A stretch of 64,000 bases of DNA from Scilla litardierei (lineage: Eukaryota; Streptophyta; Magnoliopsida; Asparagales; Asparagaceae). Positions 46,381 through 57,681 of this stretch are shown here, piece by piece. The number at the start of each line of letters is the position of its first letter. Positions within the stretch are counted from its first letter, which is position 1. A model generated the notes under the pieces. That model was not told where the DNA came from and ran no database searches. It saw only the letters and a program-made list of their open reading frames with translations. Location of the stretch: the NCBI GenBank assembly GCA_030789695.1, contig CM061142.1:279241043-279305042 (forward strand). The letters are read 5' to 3'. The position numbers and the translations under genes are program-made.

Positions 46381-47758
46381 TGTTGAATCTCCTGGCACAC
46401 CAAATACAATAGAGGGGGGTGAATAGTGTATATCACGACGATATTGCAAAAGTAAAAATAAATAAAAAATTGCAATAAGAGTACGGAAATAAATGAACAC
46501 AATCCAGAGAATAACAAACGCTACCACAGAGATTTAACCTGATTCGGATCCTTGTGATCCTACGTCCAGCCCTCTACCCCGTAGAGATTTCAATCCAGTA
46601 AAACACTTGCTCCTCGCAAGTAATCAACATCTAAATATGCCAACACTCCCCGTGTTGCAAAATTGTACAATCTCTTCAACAAGAGATTCACCAAATAAAG
46701 TAAAAGAAAGAGTATAAAACAATATCACATATAACCTTGATAAAGTAGAAATTTTGTCATAGGGTTGGTGATGGATTCTCCAAGGTTCTTGATATGCAAT
46801 GTGGTAGAACATTCTTAGAAAATTTGACTTCCTAAAGGGGCAAATTTTTTGCAGAGGTTCCCATATGGAAATCTGAAAATCACACACTTTCTAGAGAGAG
46901 AAAGAAAACTTAAGAAAATAGAGAGTGAGTGAATTTTCGTGATGTTTAGATAGGGGTCGGGGGGTCTATTTATAGCCCAAAAATTTAGTTTTTGAATGTT
47001 GGACAACTGCCTAAATTTTCAAAAAATTCTGAACCGTTTTTCCAAAAATTTGTTGACTGGGCAAAAGTATTAGTCGCTTAATAGTGCTCCAGGTCAGAAA
47101 ATGACTATTGAAGTGTCCTTTGAAAGGAGATAGTTAATAAACTGCTAAAAACTGCTATAAATGGCTAGAAACTATCCAAATCTATCCGTTTGTAGGAAGT
47201 TATAACTTCCATTAATTAATTAAAAATTAATTAATAGAAAACAGTTAAAATAACTACTGATATAACTATTTGAAAAAATGTGTGTTGACCAGGAAAACCT
47301 ATTAGTCGACTAGGAACAAAAATTTGAGAAATTTACAGAAATTTATCCTTATGATTGGAAAATATATTTTGACTAAAAATTATTTTATTTTTCTTAATAA
47401 AATAAGAAAAACTGTATTAGTCGACTAGATGAATGTGCTGGTCTACTAATTTTCTTAGACTTGGATTTTGAGATTGAATCCTAAAGAACTAAGATAGAGT
47501 ATTATCAAGGCTTTAGCAATCTATTATTGTGCAAGAATAAAAAGAAAAATTACATCATCTTTCTCAAGATATAAAAATTTATCGCATGAGCTATGTCTTG
47601 CATTTGATGCTTTATCTTGCAAAGTAACTTGATGATTGTCATATGTGAAGAAGTTGAGCTTGATAATCTGCATCCAAATAGTTAGTATACACATATATAT
47701 ATTCAAAATGATTGTATCATCAAAAACTTTATGGAAAGAAAACTTTATGTTTCCAACA
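46381..47758 (-). repeat. 5' LTR of SIRE-C
   Basis: 1378 bp partner of 10711-12091, with TATA at 46966-46975 and TAGTCGACTA at 47303-47312 and 47418-47427. Two of the four palindromes seen in the other LTR have decayed here (TTGTTGACTGG, TTAGTCGCTTAA). Confidence 0.93.
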
Positions 47759-49219
47759 AAGATGAGATCTTGAAGATCCTCCACATTCAGAACATTGTTC
47801 ATCAGTTACCGGATTCATTTACTGACAACCAGAAGATAGACAAATCACTTATTTTTGCTGCTAATACTCAAGACAGGATTGACATCCCCTATAATGGATG
47901 CAATCCACCAGCAGCAGAAGTGGCAGTTCCTCAATTGAAAAGAGGCAGACCACCAGGTTCCAAGGACAAAAATCCAAGAAAAAGAACAGCCCCTGTATGC
48001 CTTGTGACAATACCACCACATGAAAATGAGATCATGTCCATACCCTTACCCCTCCTAGAATCACTTGAAGAGGAAAAATCGGGAGAAACTACGATACCAT
48101 TAAATTATGTACGTATAATGGAGGTGTTGGACAGAAAAAGCATAATCGTCGACGATAACTTAGCGTTTTATATTGGTATTCACGTCGCTGAAAGCAACGA
48201 TGATAATGATCCATAGTCTGTTGCTGAATGCAAATAGAGAAATGATTGGCCAAAGTTAAATGAGGCAATAGAAGCAGAGCTGGACTTTCTTAAGAAACAC
48301 AAAGTATTTGGACTAGTAGTCCAGACACCAAATGGTGGCAAACCTATAGGGATATAAATGAGCATTTGTCCAAAAAGACAAGAAAATAATGATATCGCAC
48401 GCTACAAAGCATGGCTTGTAGCTCAGGGATTTTCCTAAAGACCGGGTATTAACTATGAAGAAACATACTCACCAGTAATGGATACGATCACTTTTCGATT
48501 TTTAATACGTTTAAGAGCAAAGGAAGGATTAGATATGCAGCTGATGGATGTTGTGACTACATATCTATATGGACATCTTGATAAAGAGATTTATATGAAA
48601 CTTCTTGATGGCTTTCAAGTGCCTACAACTTTAAAAGATAGACCTCGGGACTTCTATTCTGTTAAGCTAAAAAGATCATTATATGATCTTAAACAATTGG
48701 AAAGAATGTGGTATAACAGACTTAGTTAATTCCTTGTACAACAAGGATTCTACAATAATGAAGTCAACCCTTGCATCTTCATAAGAGCAAATGGAACATA
48801 ATTCGTGATAATTACAGTCTATGAAGATGATTTGAATCCCATAGGATCTCCTTAAAAGATTGCTGAGATATAAGCAAGCCTGATAAAAGAATTTGAAATG
48901 AAATACCTAGGCAAAACAAAATTCTGTCTTGACTTACAGATTGAACATCTAAAAGATGGAATCTTGTTACACCAAAGCACATATAGTAATAAATTATCAC
49001 AAATATTTCACATGGACCGATGTCATCCAATAAGTACACATATGGTAGTATGCTCTTCGGATGTATATAAAAACACTAAGTTCGTTGGATGAGGGGGATG
49101 ATATTCTTGGTCCTGAAGCCACTTATCTGAGTACAATTGGAGCACTTCTTTATTGGCTAAACTGCACACATCTCGATTTAGCATGTGAAGTAAATTTACT
49201 AGCCAGATACAATGCAGCG
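47759..49219 (+). pseudogene. Copia-H integrase end and reverse transcriptase remnant
   Basis: Resumes directly after SIRE-C. 47764-48216 is open: EILKILHIQNIVHQLPDSF, KRGRPPGSKDKNPRKR, then a linker. RT follows with broken frames: DWPKLNEAIEAELDFLKKH near 48250, then 48478-48729 (LDMQLMDVVTTYLYGHLDKE, SVKLKRSLYDLKQLERMWYNR). The RT active site near 48816 reads VYEDDLNPIG, with Val of the usual YVDD changed to Glu. Then EMKYLGKTKFCLDLQIEHLKDG and, at 49061-49219, YLSTIGALLYWLNCTHLDLA. It is cut at 49219 by SIRE-B inside ARYNAA; RNase H resumes at 61704. At least four in-frame stops occur. Confidence 0.87.
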
Positions 49220-50978
49220 TGTAATGCCCTACAAGCTACTGCACAAGTACTAGAGGGGGGGTGAATAGTACTTTAAAAATAACAATGAGTATAATTCCTA
49301 ATTATAGTACAAACAACTACCAAATCAATTTGCGGAAGCTTAAATTGAATGACAACAACAAAATTAACAATGCTAACAAAAGATGTTACTGGGTTCGGAT
49401 CCACCCAAGTCTCCCAGACTTGTTCTCGGTGATCCTACGTCCCAACCACCCGGATCCCCTCCGGATACTTAGGTTAGAAACCCTAACCCAAGATATCCAC
49501 TATGAATATCTTGTGAAAAACCTTCACAAGATCAAATCATACATCCAATGGCAAAAGTGAATCCCACAACTCGGGATCACAACCTTCTCTCACAACCGAG
49601 AGAATCAATAAGCAATATAAACAAGTTTATAGTGAAATAAACAATCTTACCACAAAATCCTATACCTTGAGTTTTCTTACCAAATAGGTGCAAGGAGGGA
49701 TTTGAGGAAGATGAAGTCACCAAGACCTAGCACCAAAGAAATGACCAGCAATGGGTGCCTAGGAGTGATTTGGAGACTTGAATCAAGCTAGAGCTTAAAG
49801 GGCTCACCAAGAACAAACTTCTCTCAAGATGGATTCTAGATCTAGAAAGTGAGAGAATGGATTTCTTGTGAGGAAGAGAGCTTTAGAAATGAGTGAGAAT
49901 AGCTATCTCTTTCAATCTCAATGAATCTCTTAATGGCAGCTCTAACCTAGAGAGAAATGACCTAGGTTCGTATTTATAGGGTCCCACAAAAACAAGTTAG
50001 GTCAAGTCCCAACGGATAGAAATCTGAGGCAACTAGTCGGTCAAAGAACAACCACTGACCGACTAGTTCATCAACTAGTCGGTCAGACAAACAACATGGA
50101 CCGACTAAGTGAAGAACTGAGAAGAGATAGAAATTCAGACCTAAAAATCTAGTCGGTCCAAGAAGACTTTCTGAACGACTAGTTTCACAACTAGTCGGTC
50201 AGTCAGTCAGTGAACGTAGACCGACTACGAGGCAAAAGCAAATAGTCTGAATATAAATTGACTTAGTCGGTCCAAGAACAAATGTTGACCGACTAGATTA
50301 TCAACAAGTGGGTCACCAAACGTTCTTAGACCGACTAACGATAAACAGTAGCTTAGGAGAAATTTGGCATGTACAGTAAATCACAACTAGTCGGTCAAAG
50401 AAGCATCACTGACCGACTAGTTCACAAACTAGTCGGTCGGTGTGTCAACGTAGACCGACTAACTGTAAACAGTACTGAACAAGAAAAGATTAACTCAAAC
50501 TAGTCGGTCCAAGAAGCTCTGCTGACCGACTAGATCACCATCTAGTCGGTCAGTACTTCTTCTTGTACCAACTAACATGCACAAACAAGTCCGAATCGAA
50601 GCGCGATGCTTCGAGGAAGTTAGAGTGGACTTGTACTAAGATCCTAGAGCTACGATATGAGCGTTATGAAGATAGAATCGTAAGATATACTCAAGGCTTA
50701 ACATTCTATAGATCGAATCGAAAAGACTATAAATAAAACCTTAAAGATTGGTCTTCGAGAGCTTCGATCAATTCTTCATGACTTCCAAAAACGGTCCAAG
50801 AGCTTCAACGAAGCTTTAGGCAATGAATACGATCCTTGAGAAGTCTTGAGATGTCGCTTTGATTGTTCTCGTGAATTTGGCGACGATCTCCAATATTGTG
50901 CTCACAAATTGTTAGTTCATGAATTATTTATGTTTGCTCATCATCCAAAACCAAATCCGGGGAGTCCAATATTCAACA
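49220..50978 (-). repeat. 3' LTR of SIRE-B
   Basis: 1759 bp, paired with 59950-61703. TATA at 49970-49979, site array at 50033-50574. In this copy one array site has decayed (CAACAAGTGGGTC near 50304). Confidence 0.95.
50033..50574. repeat. U3 array of TAGTCGGTC sites in the SIRE-B 3' LTR
   Basis: Same five-unit direct-inverted-direct-inverted pattern as in SIRE-A. Differences between copies fall both in the spacers and in a few sites. Confidence 0.92.
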
Positions 50979-51933
50979 TTCTCCCCCTTTTTGGTGATGA
51001 CAAACCAACATAAATAATAAGCAAAAATAATGATTCAAATGTAAAATACTTACTCCCCCTGCATTGATGACACGTTAATTCCAAAATGAATATATATAAA
51101 TTGCATCAATCAGACGAGTAAGATATATAACTAGAATCGATTTTTGAAATTTCGGATTTTGAAAATCCTTATATATATCTTAACTCCCCCTGAATCTAAC
51201 ACATCAAATTAGAATCTTGGAAATTGAGTTAAATTTTCATTTGCCCTATTTATTATCATTATCTCTCCCCCTTTGGCATTATCCCAAAAATGAGGGGCAT
51301 AAAACGACAACAACTAGGAAAAGGAAAATCCAAACATCGGGAGTCGTAGATATTGACGAAGGACATAATTGACCTCAAGGGAAAAAAGACGAAATCAAAT
51401 CAAAGTGTGTCAAATTCTCCATTATCAAAAAGCGTAAATTAAAATCATCAAAAATACCAAATATTTATTCATTTATTGAATAATGAAACATACTCTCCAA
51501 TATTCAATATTCTTGGTTAAATGTGTGCATGGAAAACAATTCTATACAATTATAGAAATATAATCTATTTAACCAAGTTATTAAGCGTCGAGCGATGATT
51601 TCACATATCATATGCATTGAACGAATATTAAATGTGCACGACGAAGGAAAACAAAAAGAGCATCGATGTATATATATATGTGAATACCAAGAGTACATCC
51701 AAAACTCACATCGAGTACATCATATCAAGTGCAACATACCTTCTATATAAACATCAAAATACAACAACATCATCAACACATCAACATCAACACCCAAAAA
51801 AACATCAAAATACAACACCGACATCCATATAACCAAAATACATCAAAACAACCCCAACACTCCATCCTAACCCAAAGTACTCTCAATAAGATGTATCATC
51901 CAATGAGCAGTGGAGAGTCCTCGAAACAGACGA
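50979..51933 (-). other. SIRE-B purine tract and 3' untranslated region
   Basis: Purine tract (minus CAAAAAGGGGGAGAA) at 50979-50993, then AT-rich non-coding DNA. Two more purine blocks occur (minus AGGGGGAGTAAG near 51060 and AGGGGGAGTTAAG near 51190). About 270 bp at 51175-51480 is missing from SIRE-A. CATCAA-rich short repeats lie near 51740-51850. Confidence 0.75.
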
Positions 51934-53631
51934 TCACGAGAAAGTGGCTGGATCTGCAGTCTCCGTGGGTCCAGTCGACGGAGTGGACTCAGGCTCTGCA
52001 GGGAGGAGAGGCGTGTCAACAGACGGGATCGTCGGGGCAGGGGTGGAGACATCGACGGTAGGCTCAAAGGCTGGGGTCTCAACTGGAACAACAGCAGTCA
52101 AGACAGGAGCAGGCTCGACAGCAGGGGCAGCAGCAGCATCAGAAGTCTGATCCACTGGTGCAGAAGTCTCTGTAGCACCGGAAGAGGTGCCAGCTCCAGG
52201 AGCAGATGTGGTAGCAGCAGCAGCAGCAGTGGCCTCAGCGCCACGAGCAAGGGAGGTGACAAGCTCATCGATATCCTCATCGTCCATCTCCTCATCCTCA
52301 GAAACAAGAGGAGGAAGCTGGACGCCCATCAAACTAGCCATACGGCAGACGACCTCTTCGGTACGAGCCAAACGCGACTCGTGCCGACGAAGTAACTGAA
52401 CAACATCATCGAGTGTGGTGGGAGGTCGAGAAGCAGCAGCTGCAGAAGGAGTCGTGCCCTGAGACGCAGAAGGAGTCGTCCGCTGCACGTGACGGAGTGC
52501 CGCAAGAGATTTCTTTACGGGCGTCGCGTTCAGAGGAGGACCAAGAGGACGCTCGTCGTCAGGAGGCAGAGGGACACGGAAATGACGGAAAACCAAGGTC
52601 AACATACATGGATATGGGATATGTGCAGATTTAGTGGTCTTGCGTATACACTCGAAAGAGTCCATCTTATCGAGTATAATGCGAGCCCAATTAATCTCGC
52701 TACCCATAAACAGAGCGTAAATCAATTTCAGAAACGGCTGAGATGGAAGTGAAGAAGATCCATACTTGGGAAGAAGGCAGGATTTCAAGATCAGGTTAAT
52801 CACCCAAGCATTCGGCTTGAATGATTTCGAAGGTATGCCAATGAATGCGGAGGGGATAACCTGGAAGATTTCACCTAGGGTAGGCTGATCGAGGGTGGAG
52901 ATATCGTCAACAGAAATGTCAGACGGGAGGAGGCCACACGACGAGCAACCTATCAGCTCCCCCAAGATCTCTGCCGTGAGGACTATAGGAGTCCCCAAAA
53001 TAGAAGTCTCGATGGAGTGAGACTCATCGTACTGACCTCGGACACGATTGGCATAGAATAATTTGACCAGGCGAGGATAGGGTCTAGGGTTCGCCTTAGG
53101 GTCGTAGCGAAGGTAGTCCAAAAGGCCACTATACGATAAAAGATCGGCAAGGCCAAGAAAATCAGAAAACTGAACGTAATGCTCCAACAGCAGTGGGCAG
53201 TGCTCTATACGGTTGTACGCTGCTAGACACTGAGGGTCGTCGCGGCACAACGATATATCAACACCGCCGACTGGCATAGGAGCTTTACCCTTAGCCTTAC
53301 GGGTCTTAGGAGGTGGAGGAGGAGGTGGTGGAGTAGGTGCCTTCTCGGGATGTTCAGGAGTGTATTCTTCCTCGGAATCATCCTCGGAATCACTACCTGA
53401 ACTCTCACCAGGAGGAGTAGGAGCACGAAACTTTTTGGGTTTAGCTCGGGGCTTGGAAGATTGGCCGGTAGGTTTAGGCTTGGTAGTCCTCTTCCTCTTC
53501 AACGGTGTTGAAGACGAAGAGGGGGGACGTGTGGTCTTGGCCCTACGCTTAGGAGGGGTCGAAGCGGTCGGAGCATCAACGGTCATGGGGGATGCCCCAG
53601 AAGATGTAATCGGGATTCTCGTTCGTGCCAT
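51934..53631 (-). CDS. SIRE-B third ORF (protein of unknown function after pol)
   Basis: 565 residues from ATG 53631 (MARTRIPITSSGAS); the frame is open further upstream to 53694, but this ATG is shared with SIRE-A. Order: basic Lys/Arg/Pro-rich N-terminus (about 30-65) that looks nuclear-targeting; acidic SDSEDDSEEEY; a run of eight Pro; a globular region of about 230 residues (about 120-350) with CRDDPQCLAAYN, FSDFLGLADLLSYSG, LTAEILGELIGCSSCG, LPSQPFLKLIYALFMGSEIN; a short helical LLRRHESRLARTEEVVCRM; then a low-complexity Ala/Thr/Pro/Glu tail. It resembles the putative plant transposon protein domain found in SIRE third ORFs. No signal peptide or membrane helix is seen, so envelope-like is a label of position only. 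Confidence 0.85.
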   Translation of the reverse strand: MARTRIPITSSGASPMTVDAPTASTPPKRRAKTTRPPSSSSTPLKRKRTTKPKPTGQSSKPRAKPKKFRAPTPPGESSGSDSEDDSEEEYTPEHPEKAPTPPPPPPPPKTRKAKGKAPMPVGGVDISLCRDDPQCLAAYNRIEHCPLLLEHYVQFSDFLGLADLLSYSGLLDYLRYDPKANPRPYPRLVKLFYANRVRGQYDESHSIETSILGTPIVLTAEILGELIGCSSCGLLPSDISVDDISTLDQPTLGEIFQVIPSAFIGIPSKSFKPNAWVINLILKSCLLPKYGSSSLPSQPFLKLIYALFMGSEINWARIILDKMDSFECIRKTTKSAHIPYPCMLTLVFRHFRVPLPPDDERPLGPPLNATPVKKSLAALRHVQRTTPSASQGTTPSAAAASRPPTTLDDVVQLLRRHESRLARTEEVVCRMASLMGVQLPPLVSEDEEMDDEDIDELVTSLARGAEATAAAAATTSAPGAGTSSGATETSAPVDQTSDAAAAPAVEPAPVLTAVVPVETPAFEPTVDVSTPAPTIPSVDTPLLPAEPESTPSTGPTETADPATFS

Positions 53632-54563
53632 GATCGCGGCACAACGAGTACAAACAAGCGATGGGATAAGATCAAAGACACTAAGCACAAACACTAGATC
53701 CTAACACACAAGCCCTAAGAATGAAAAATCTGAAACCCTAAAACCCTAGAAGTTGAAATGAAGATGTAGAACAAATCCTAGGGATGAAAAACAAGATCTA
53801 GGAAGAGGGGTTATACCTAGGGGAGTGGTCGACGGCGACGGGCGGTGGAGATGGCCGGAAAGTTGGCCGGAAATCGACGGAAGTTGAAGGGGTTTCGATC
53901 GGGTTTAGGGGGTTCTCGAGCTGGAGTTTAGAAAATAACCGACTAAAAAAGAAAACGATCGGATAGAAGGTGATTAAGTCGGTCGAGAATGCGAAAAGAC
54001 GCGTTTGCCCTAACGCACTTAGTCGGTCACAGTTCAAGCACTGACCGACTAGATTACGATCTAGTCGGTCGGTCAATGAGCTTAAACCGACTAAGTCGAA
54101 ACAGAGGCAAACAGAAAATTCTAGGGCTAGAGTTAGTCGGTCACAGTATAATCACTGACTGACTAGTTTTCAATCTAGTCGGTCGGTAAGAGTACTGAGA
54201 CCGACTAAAAGAAGTCAAAGACAGGAGAAAGTTAAAGCTTGAACTAGTCGGTCTGAGTTCACTAGCTGACCGACTAGATGAGCATCTAGTCGGTTGGCTG
54301 ATGAACTGAAACCGACTAGAAGAGTACAAAAGTCGATAAATGAGTTCTCTTCATAAAAACACTTGGATGGAACATCTTAACTCTCTCATTAGTCATCTAA
54401 ACTACCCCATAAAACATCGAAATCTTAAATACGACATTCAAATAAGAAATCGAGCAAAAATTCAAACATATCACATAAAATCCCCAAAAATTCAATAAAT
54501 CTAGCATGAACGAAATATCGCGAAATATAATAGCATGCAAGATAATTGAATGAAATATGAATC
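53632..54563 (-). other. SIRE-B spacer upstream of the third ORF, with repeat array
   Basis: Non-coding. Three units of the direct-inverted-direct-inverted TAGTCGGTC pattern at 54018-54319, plus a single site near 53972. Closer to the ORF, the minus strand shows a leader-like stretch with CCACTCCCCTAG then GTATAACC (possible splice donor, about 53810-53830) and AACCCTAG-type motifs. The same features stand at the same place in SIRE-A. Confidence 0.7.
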
Positions 54564-57500
54564 CTATATCTCGGATTCACCCATAATCCCCAATTCTCGA
54601 CGCAACCGCACAAAGGAGTCCTCCTTTAGGGGTTTCGTGAAAATATCGGCGATTTGCTTTTGGGTTTCAACGTACACTAATATGATGTCCTTTTTAGCAA
54701 CATGATCATCTAAAAAGTGGTGTCGGACATCTATGTGTTTAGATCGGGAATGGTGCACCGGATTCTTTGAAAGACAAATAGCACTTTGGTTATCCACCAT
54801 GATAGGGCTAGTATCACAATGAATACAAAAATCCTTCAGTGTGTGTCTCATCCAAAGAACGTGATACCGAATTTTGTTTCTTGGAAAACCAAGAGACAAG
54901 GGAATTTCCTAGAAAATGGCAAGTGCCACTAGTACTCTTCCTGTCGGATTTGCATCCCGTATAATCAGCGTCACTATATGAGACTAACTCATATGTGCTA
55001 GATTTCGGATAAAGTAATCCAAAATCTAAAGTGTAACTTAGATAGCGAAAAATACGTTTAACCGCTACTAAGTGAGAATCCTTAGGTTGAGACTGATAAC
55101 GAGCACAAATACAAATGGCAAACATAATATCGGGCCTACTTGCGGTAAGATAAAGTAAACTACCTATCATACCTCGATATAGACGAATGTCTACATCTTT
55201 TCCTCACGTATCTTTATCAAGATGCGTTGTAGTGCTCATAGGAGTCTTTTTCCCGGAGGCATTCTCCATTCCAAATCGCTTTAGCAACTCCACCGTGTAT
55301 TTCGTTTGGTGGATGAAGATTGCATCGTTCAATTGGCGAATTTGGAGACCTAAGAAATATTTGAGTTCGCCCATGTGGCTCATCTCAAATTGTTCCTTCA
55401 TAACATTAGAAAACTCTTCGCAAAGAGTGAAGTTAGTAGCACCGAAAATGATATCATCAACATAAATTTGAACTAATAAAATATCATTATTCGCATGCTT
55501 AACAAAAAGTGTAGAATCGGCTTCGCCAATTTTAAAATTCAAATCCAAAAGAAAATTCTTTAGGCGATCATACCAAGCTCGAGGGGCTTGTCTCAAACCA
55601 TAAAGAGCTTTCTTTAGTTTAAAAACATGATTTGGAAATTTTTCATGTATGAAGCCCGGAGGTTGAGAAACGTATACTTCCTCAACGACATCTCCGTTCA
55701 AAAATGCACTTTTAACATCCATTTGAAATAATTTAAAATTTTTATGGCATGCATAAGACAATAATAGTCTAATTGATTCTAATCTAGCTACCGGAGCAAA
55801 GGATTCTTCGAAATCGATACCTTCCTCTTGCCGATAGCCTTGAGCTACTAACCGAGCTTTGTTCCGGACGACGACTTGGTTTTCGTCGGTTTTGTTCTTG
55901 AAGATCCACTTTGTCCCTATGACGGTGTGGTTCTTCGATGGCAACGGAACAAGCTCCCATACCTCATTCCTCTCGAATTGAATGAGTTCATCCTCCATGG
56001 CAAGTATCCAAGCACTATCTTCGCACGCTTCAACTATATTCTTTGGCTCTATCGATGAGGCAAAGGCACAATTGGCGAAGTGTTGGACTTGCGATCTCGT
56101 CTTGACTCTATCTTGAATATTCCCAATGACTTGCTCATGGGGATGGTCATGAACGGTATGAAGCCGCTTGGGAATACCTTGATCACTAGGCACATCCTCA
56201 ACAACTTCATTAGTCGGGTTAGTATCAATAGAATCAATTGAATCAATAGACTTAGAATTTTCAAATGAATCACATAAAACATCCATAGAGTCATCATCAT
56301 TTGAAATTCTAGGAGTAATAAAATTCTCATTAAAAGAGACATGTAGAGATTCCTCGATCGTAGAGGATCTTTTGTTGTATATCCGGTAGGCTTTGCTACG
56401 TGAGGAATACCCAACAAATATCCCCTCATCCGATCTCGGATCAAACTTGTCCAAATTATCATATGTGTTTTTAATAAAACATTTTGCGCCGAAAACACGA
56501 AAATGTTTAACTTGAGGCAATCTACCAAACAACAATTCATAACAAGTTTGTTTGGTGCCGGGCCTCAAAAGTATTCTATTAAACACATAACAAGCTGTGT
56601 GTACCGCTTCCGCCCAAAATTGATAACCAAGTTGACTATCTTCGAGCATAGTGCGAACACACTCCACAAGCGTTCTATTCTTCCTCTCAACAACACCATT
56701 TTGAGGAGGTGCGCGAGGGAAAGAAAACGTGTGAGTAATTCCAAGATCATCACAAAAATTTGAGAAAGACTCATTCTCAAATTCACCCCCATGATCACTA
56801 CGAATAGTGACAATGGTGGTTCCGATGAGATTTTGTACTTTCTTCACAAATATCGTGAAGTTTTCAAAAGCTTCATTTTTATTACATAAGAAAAATACCC
56901 ATGTAAATCTAGAATAATCATCGACGATGACAAGTCCATATCTTGCATTTCCTAAGGAAGCAACTCTAGTTGGCCCAAATAAATCTAGATGTAATAGCTC
57001 TAGTGGCCGTTTCGTAGAAATGCTTTTCTTAGGTTTAAATGAAGATTTAGGAAGCTTGCCACGTTGACAAGAATCACAAAAACTTTTCTTTTCAAAAACG
57101 AGCTTCGGAAAACCTTTAATGGAATTTAATTTTGAAAGCTTATAAAGTGTTCCAAAGTTCACATGTCCAAAGCGTCGATGCCATAAGTGTTGTTCACTTG
57201 TGTTGGCAACGAGACATTGTTCATATGACTTAGGAAGATCCAAAATATAAATATCTTTATGGCGTGTGCCGGAAAATAATAACTTATTATTATCAATTGA
57301 AATATGACACAATCCTTTCGCAAAGCTAACTTTGTAACCTTTGTCACAAAGTTGGCTTATTGAAATAAGATTATGATTTAAACCATTAACTAGATAAACA
57401 TCACTAATTAAGTGTTTAGACGGGTTACCCACTTTACCAACACCGACGATGGTTCCGCTCTCGTTGCCTCCAAATACGACGCGGTTTCCATTTGCAATGG

Positions 57501-57627
57501 GAACTACTCCAGAGAGCAATTGAGCGTCACCCGTCATGTGTTTTGAACACCCGCTATCGAGTATCCAATTCCCTTTGGAGCTAAATTTAAATTTGTTGCT
57601 CCTTTTCTTTTTCTTTTCCTTGAGTAC
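54564..57627 (-). pseudogene. SIRE-B pol (protease, integrase, RT, RNase H)
   Basis: Open from 57627 to the TGA at 55204-55206 (about 807 codons). Protease DSG at 57550-57558, then [12 protein letters not shown]. Integrase: finger [10 protein letters not shown] ... [12 protein letters not shown] core [49 protein letters not shown]-terminal [78 protein letters not shown], all catalytic residues present. After the stop, RNase H runs on (55170-54814), then a deletion of about 54 bp relative to SIRE-A near 54861 removes the TTEEEYIA segment, and the frame resumes to 54564 (DIFTKPLKEDSFV). Enzymes up to RT could be active if the upstream stops were bypassed. Confidence 0.9.
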
Positions 57628-57681
57628 CTAAAGCTAGAAAATTTCATATCATGGTACCCAAGGTCATTGGGTCCTCAAAGG
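57628..57681 (-). other. Stop-rich linker between SIRE-B gag and pol
   Basis: Gag and pol are in the same frame here, and the linker carries TGA (57664-66), TGA (57649-51), TAG (57634-36) and TAG (57628-30) after the gag TAA (57682-84). SIRE-A has the same TAA, TGA, TGA and last TAG. Confidence 0.85.

Larger units (their letters stand above)
10711..47758 (-). mobile_element. SIRE-C: old SIRE/Maximus-type copia element, split by two later insertions
   Basis: Minus-strand LTR element inside the Copia-H integrase, with TSD AAGAT at 10706-10710 and 47759-47763. Its own sequence is 10711-16372, 30878-33325 and 45752-47758; the rest is Gypsy-D (with Copia-E) and SIRE-A. In element order (right to left): 5' LTR, primer site, gag, protease, integrase, RT, RNase H, third ORF, purine tract, 3' LTR. 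Gag with a long coiled-coil tail and a third ORF after pol mark the SIRE/Maximus lineage. All coding parts are decayed. Confidence 0.93.
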
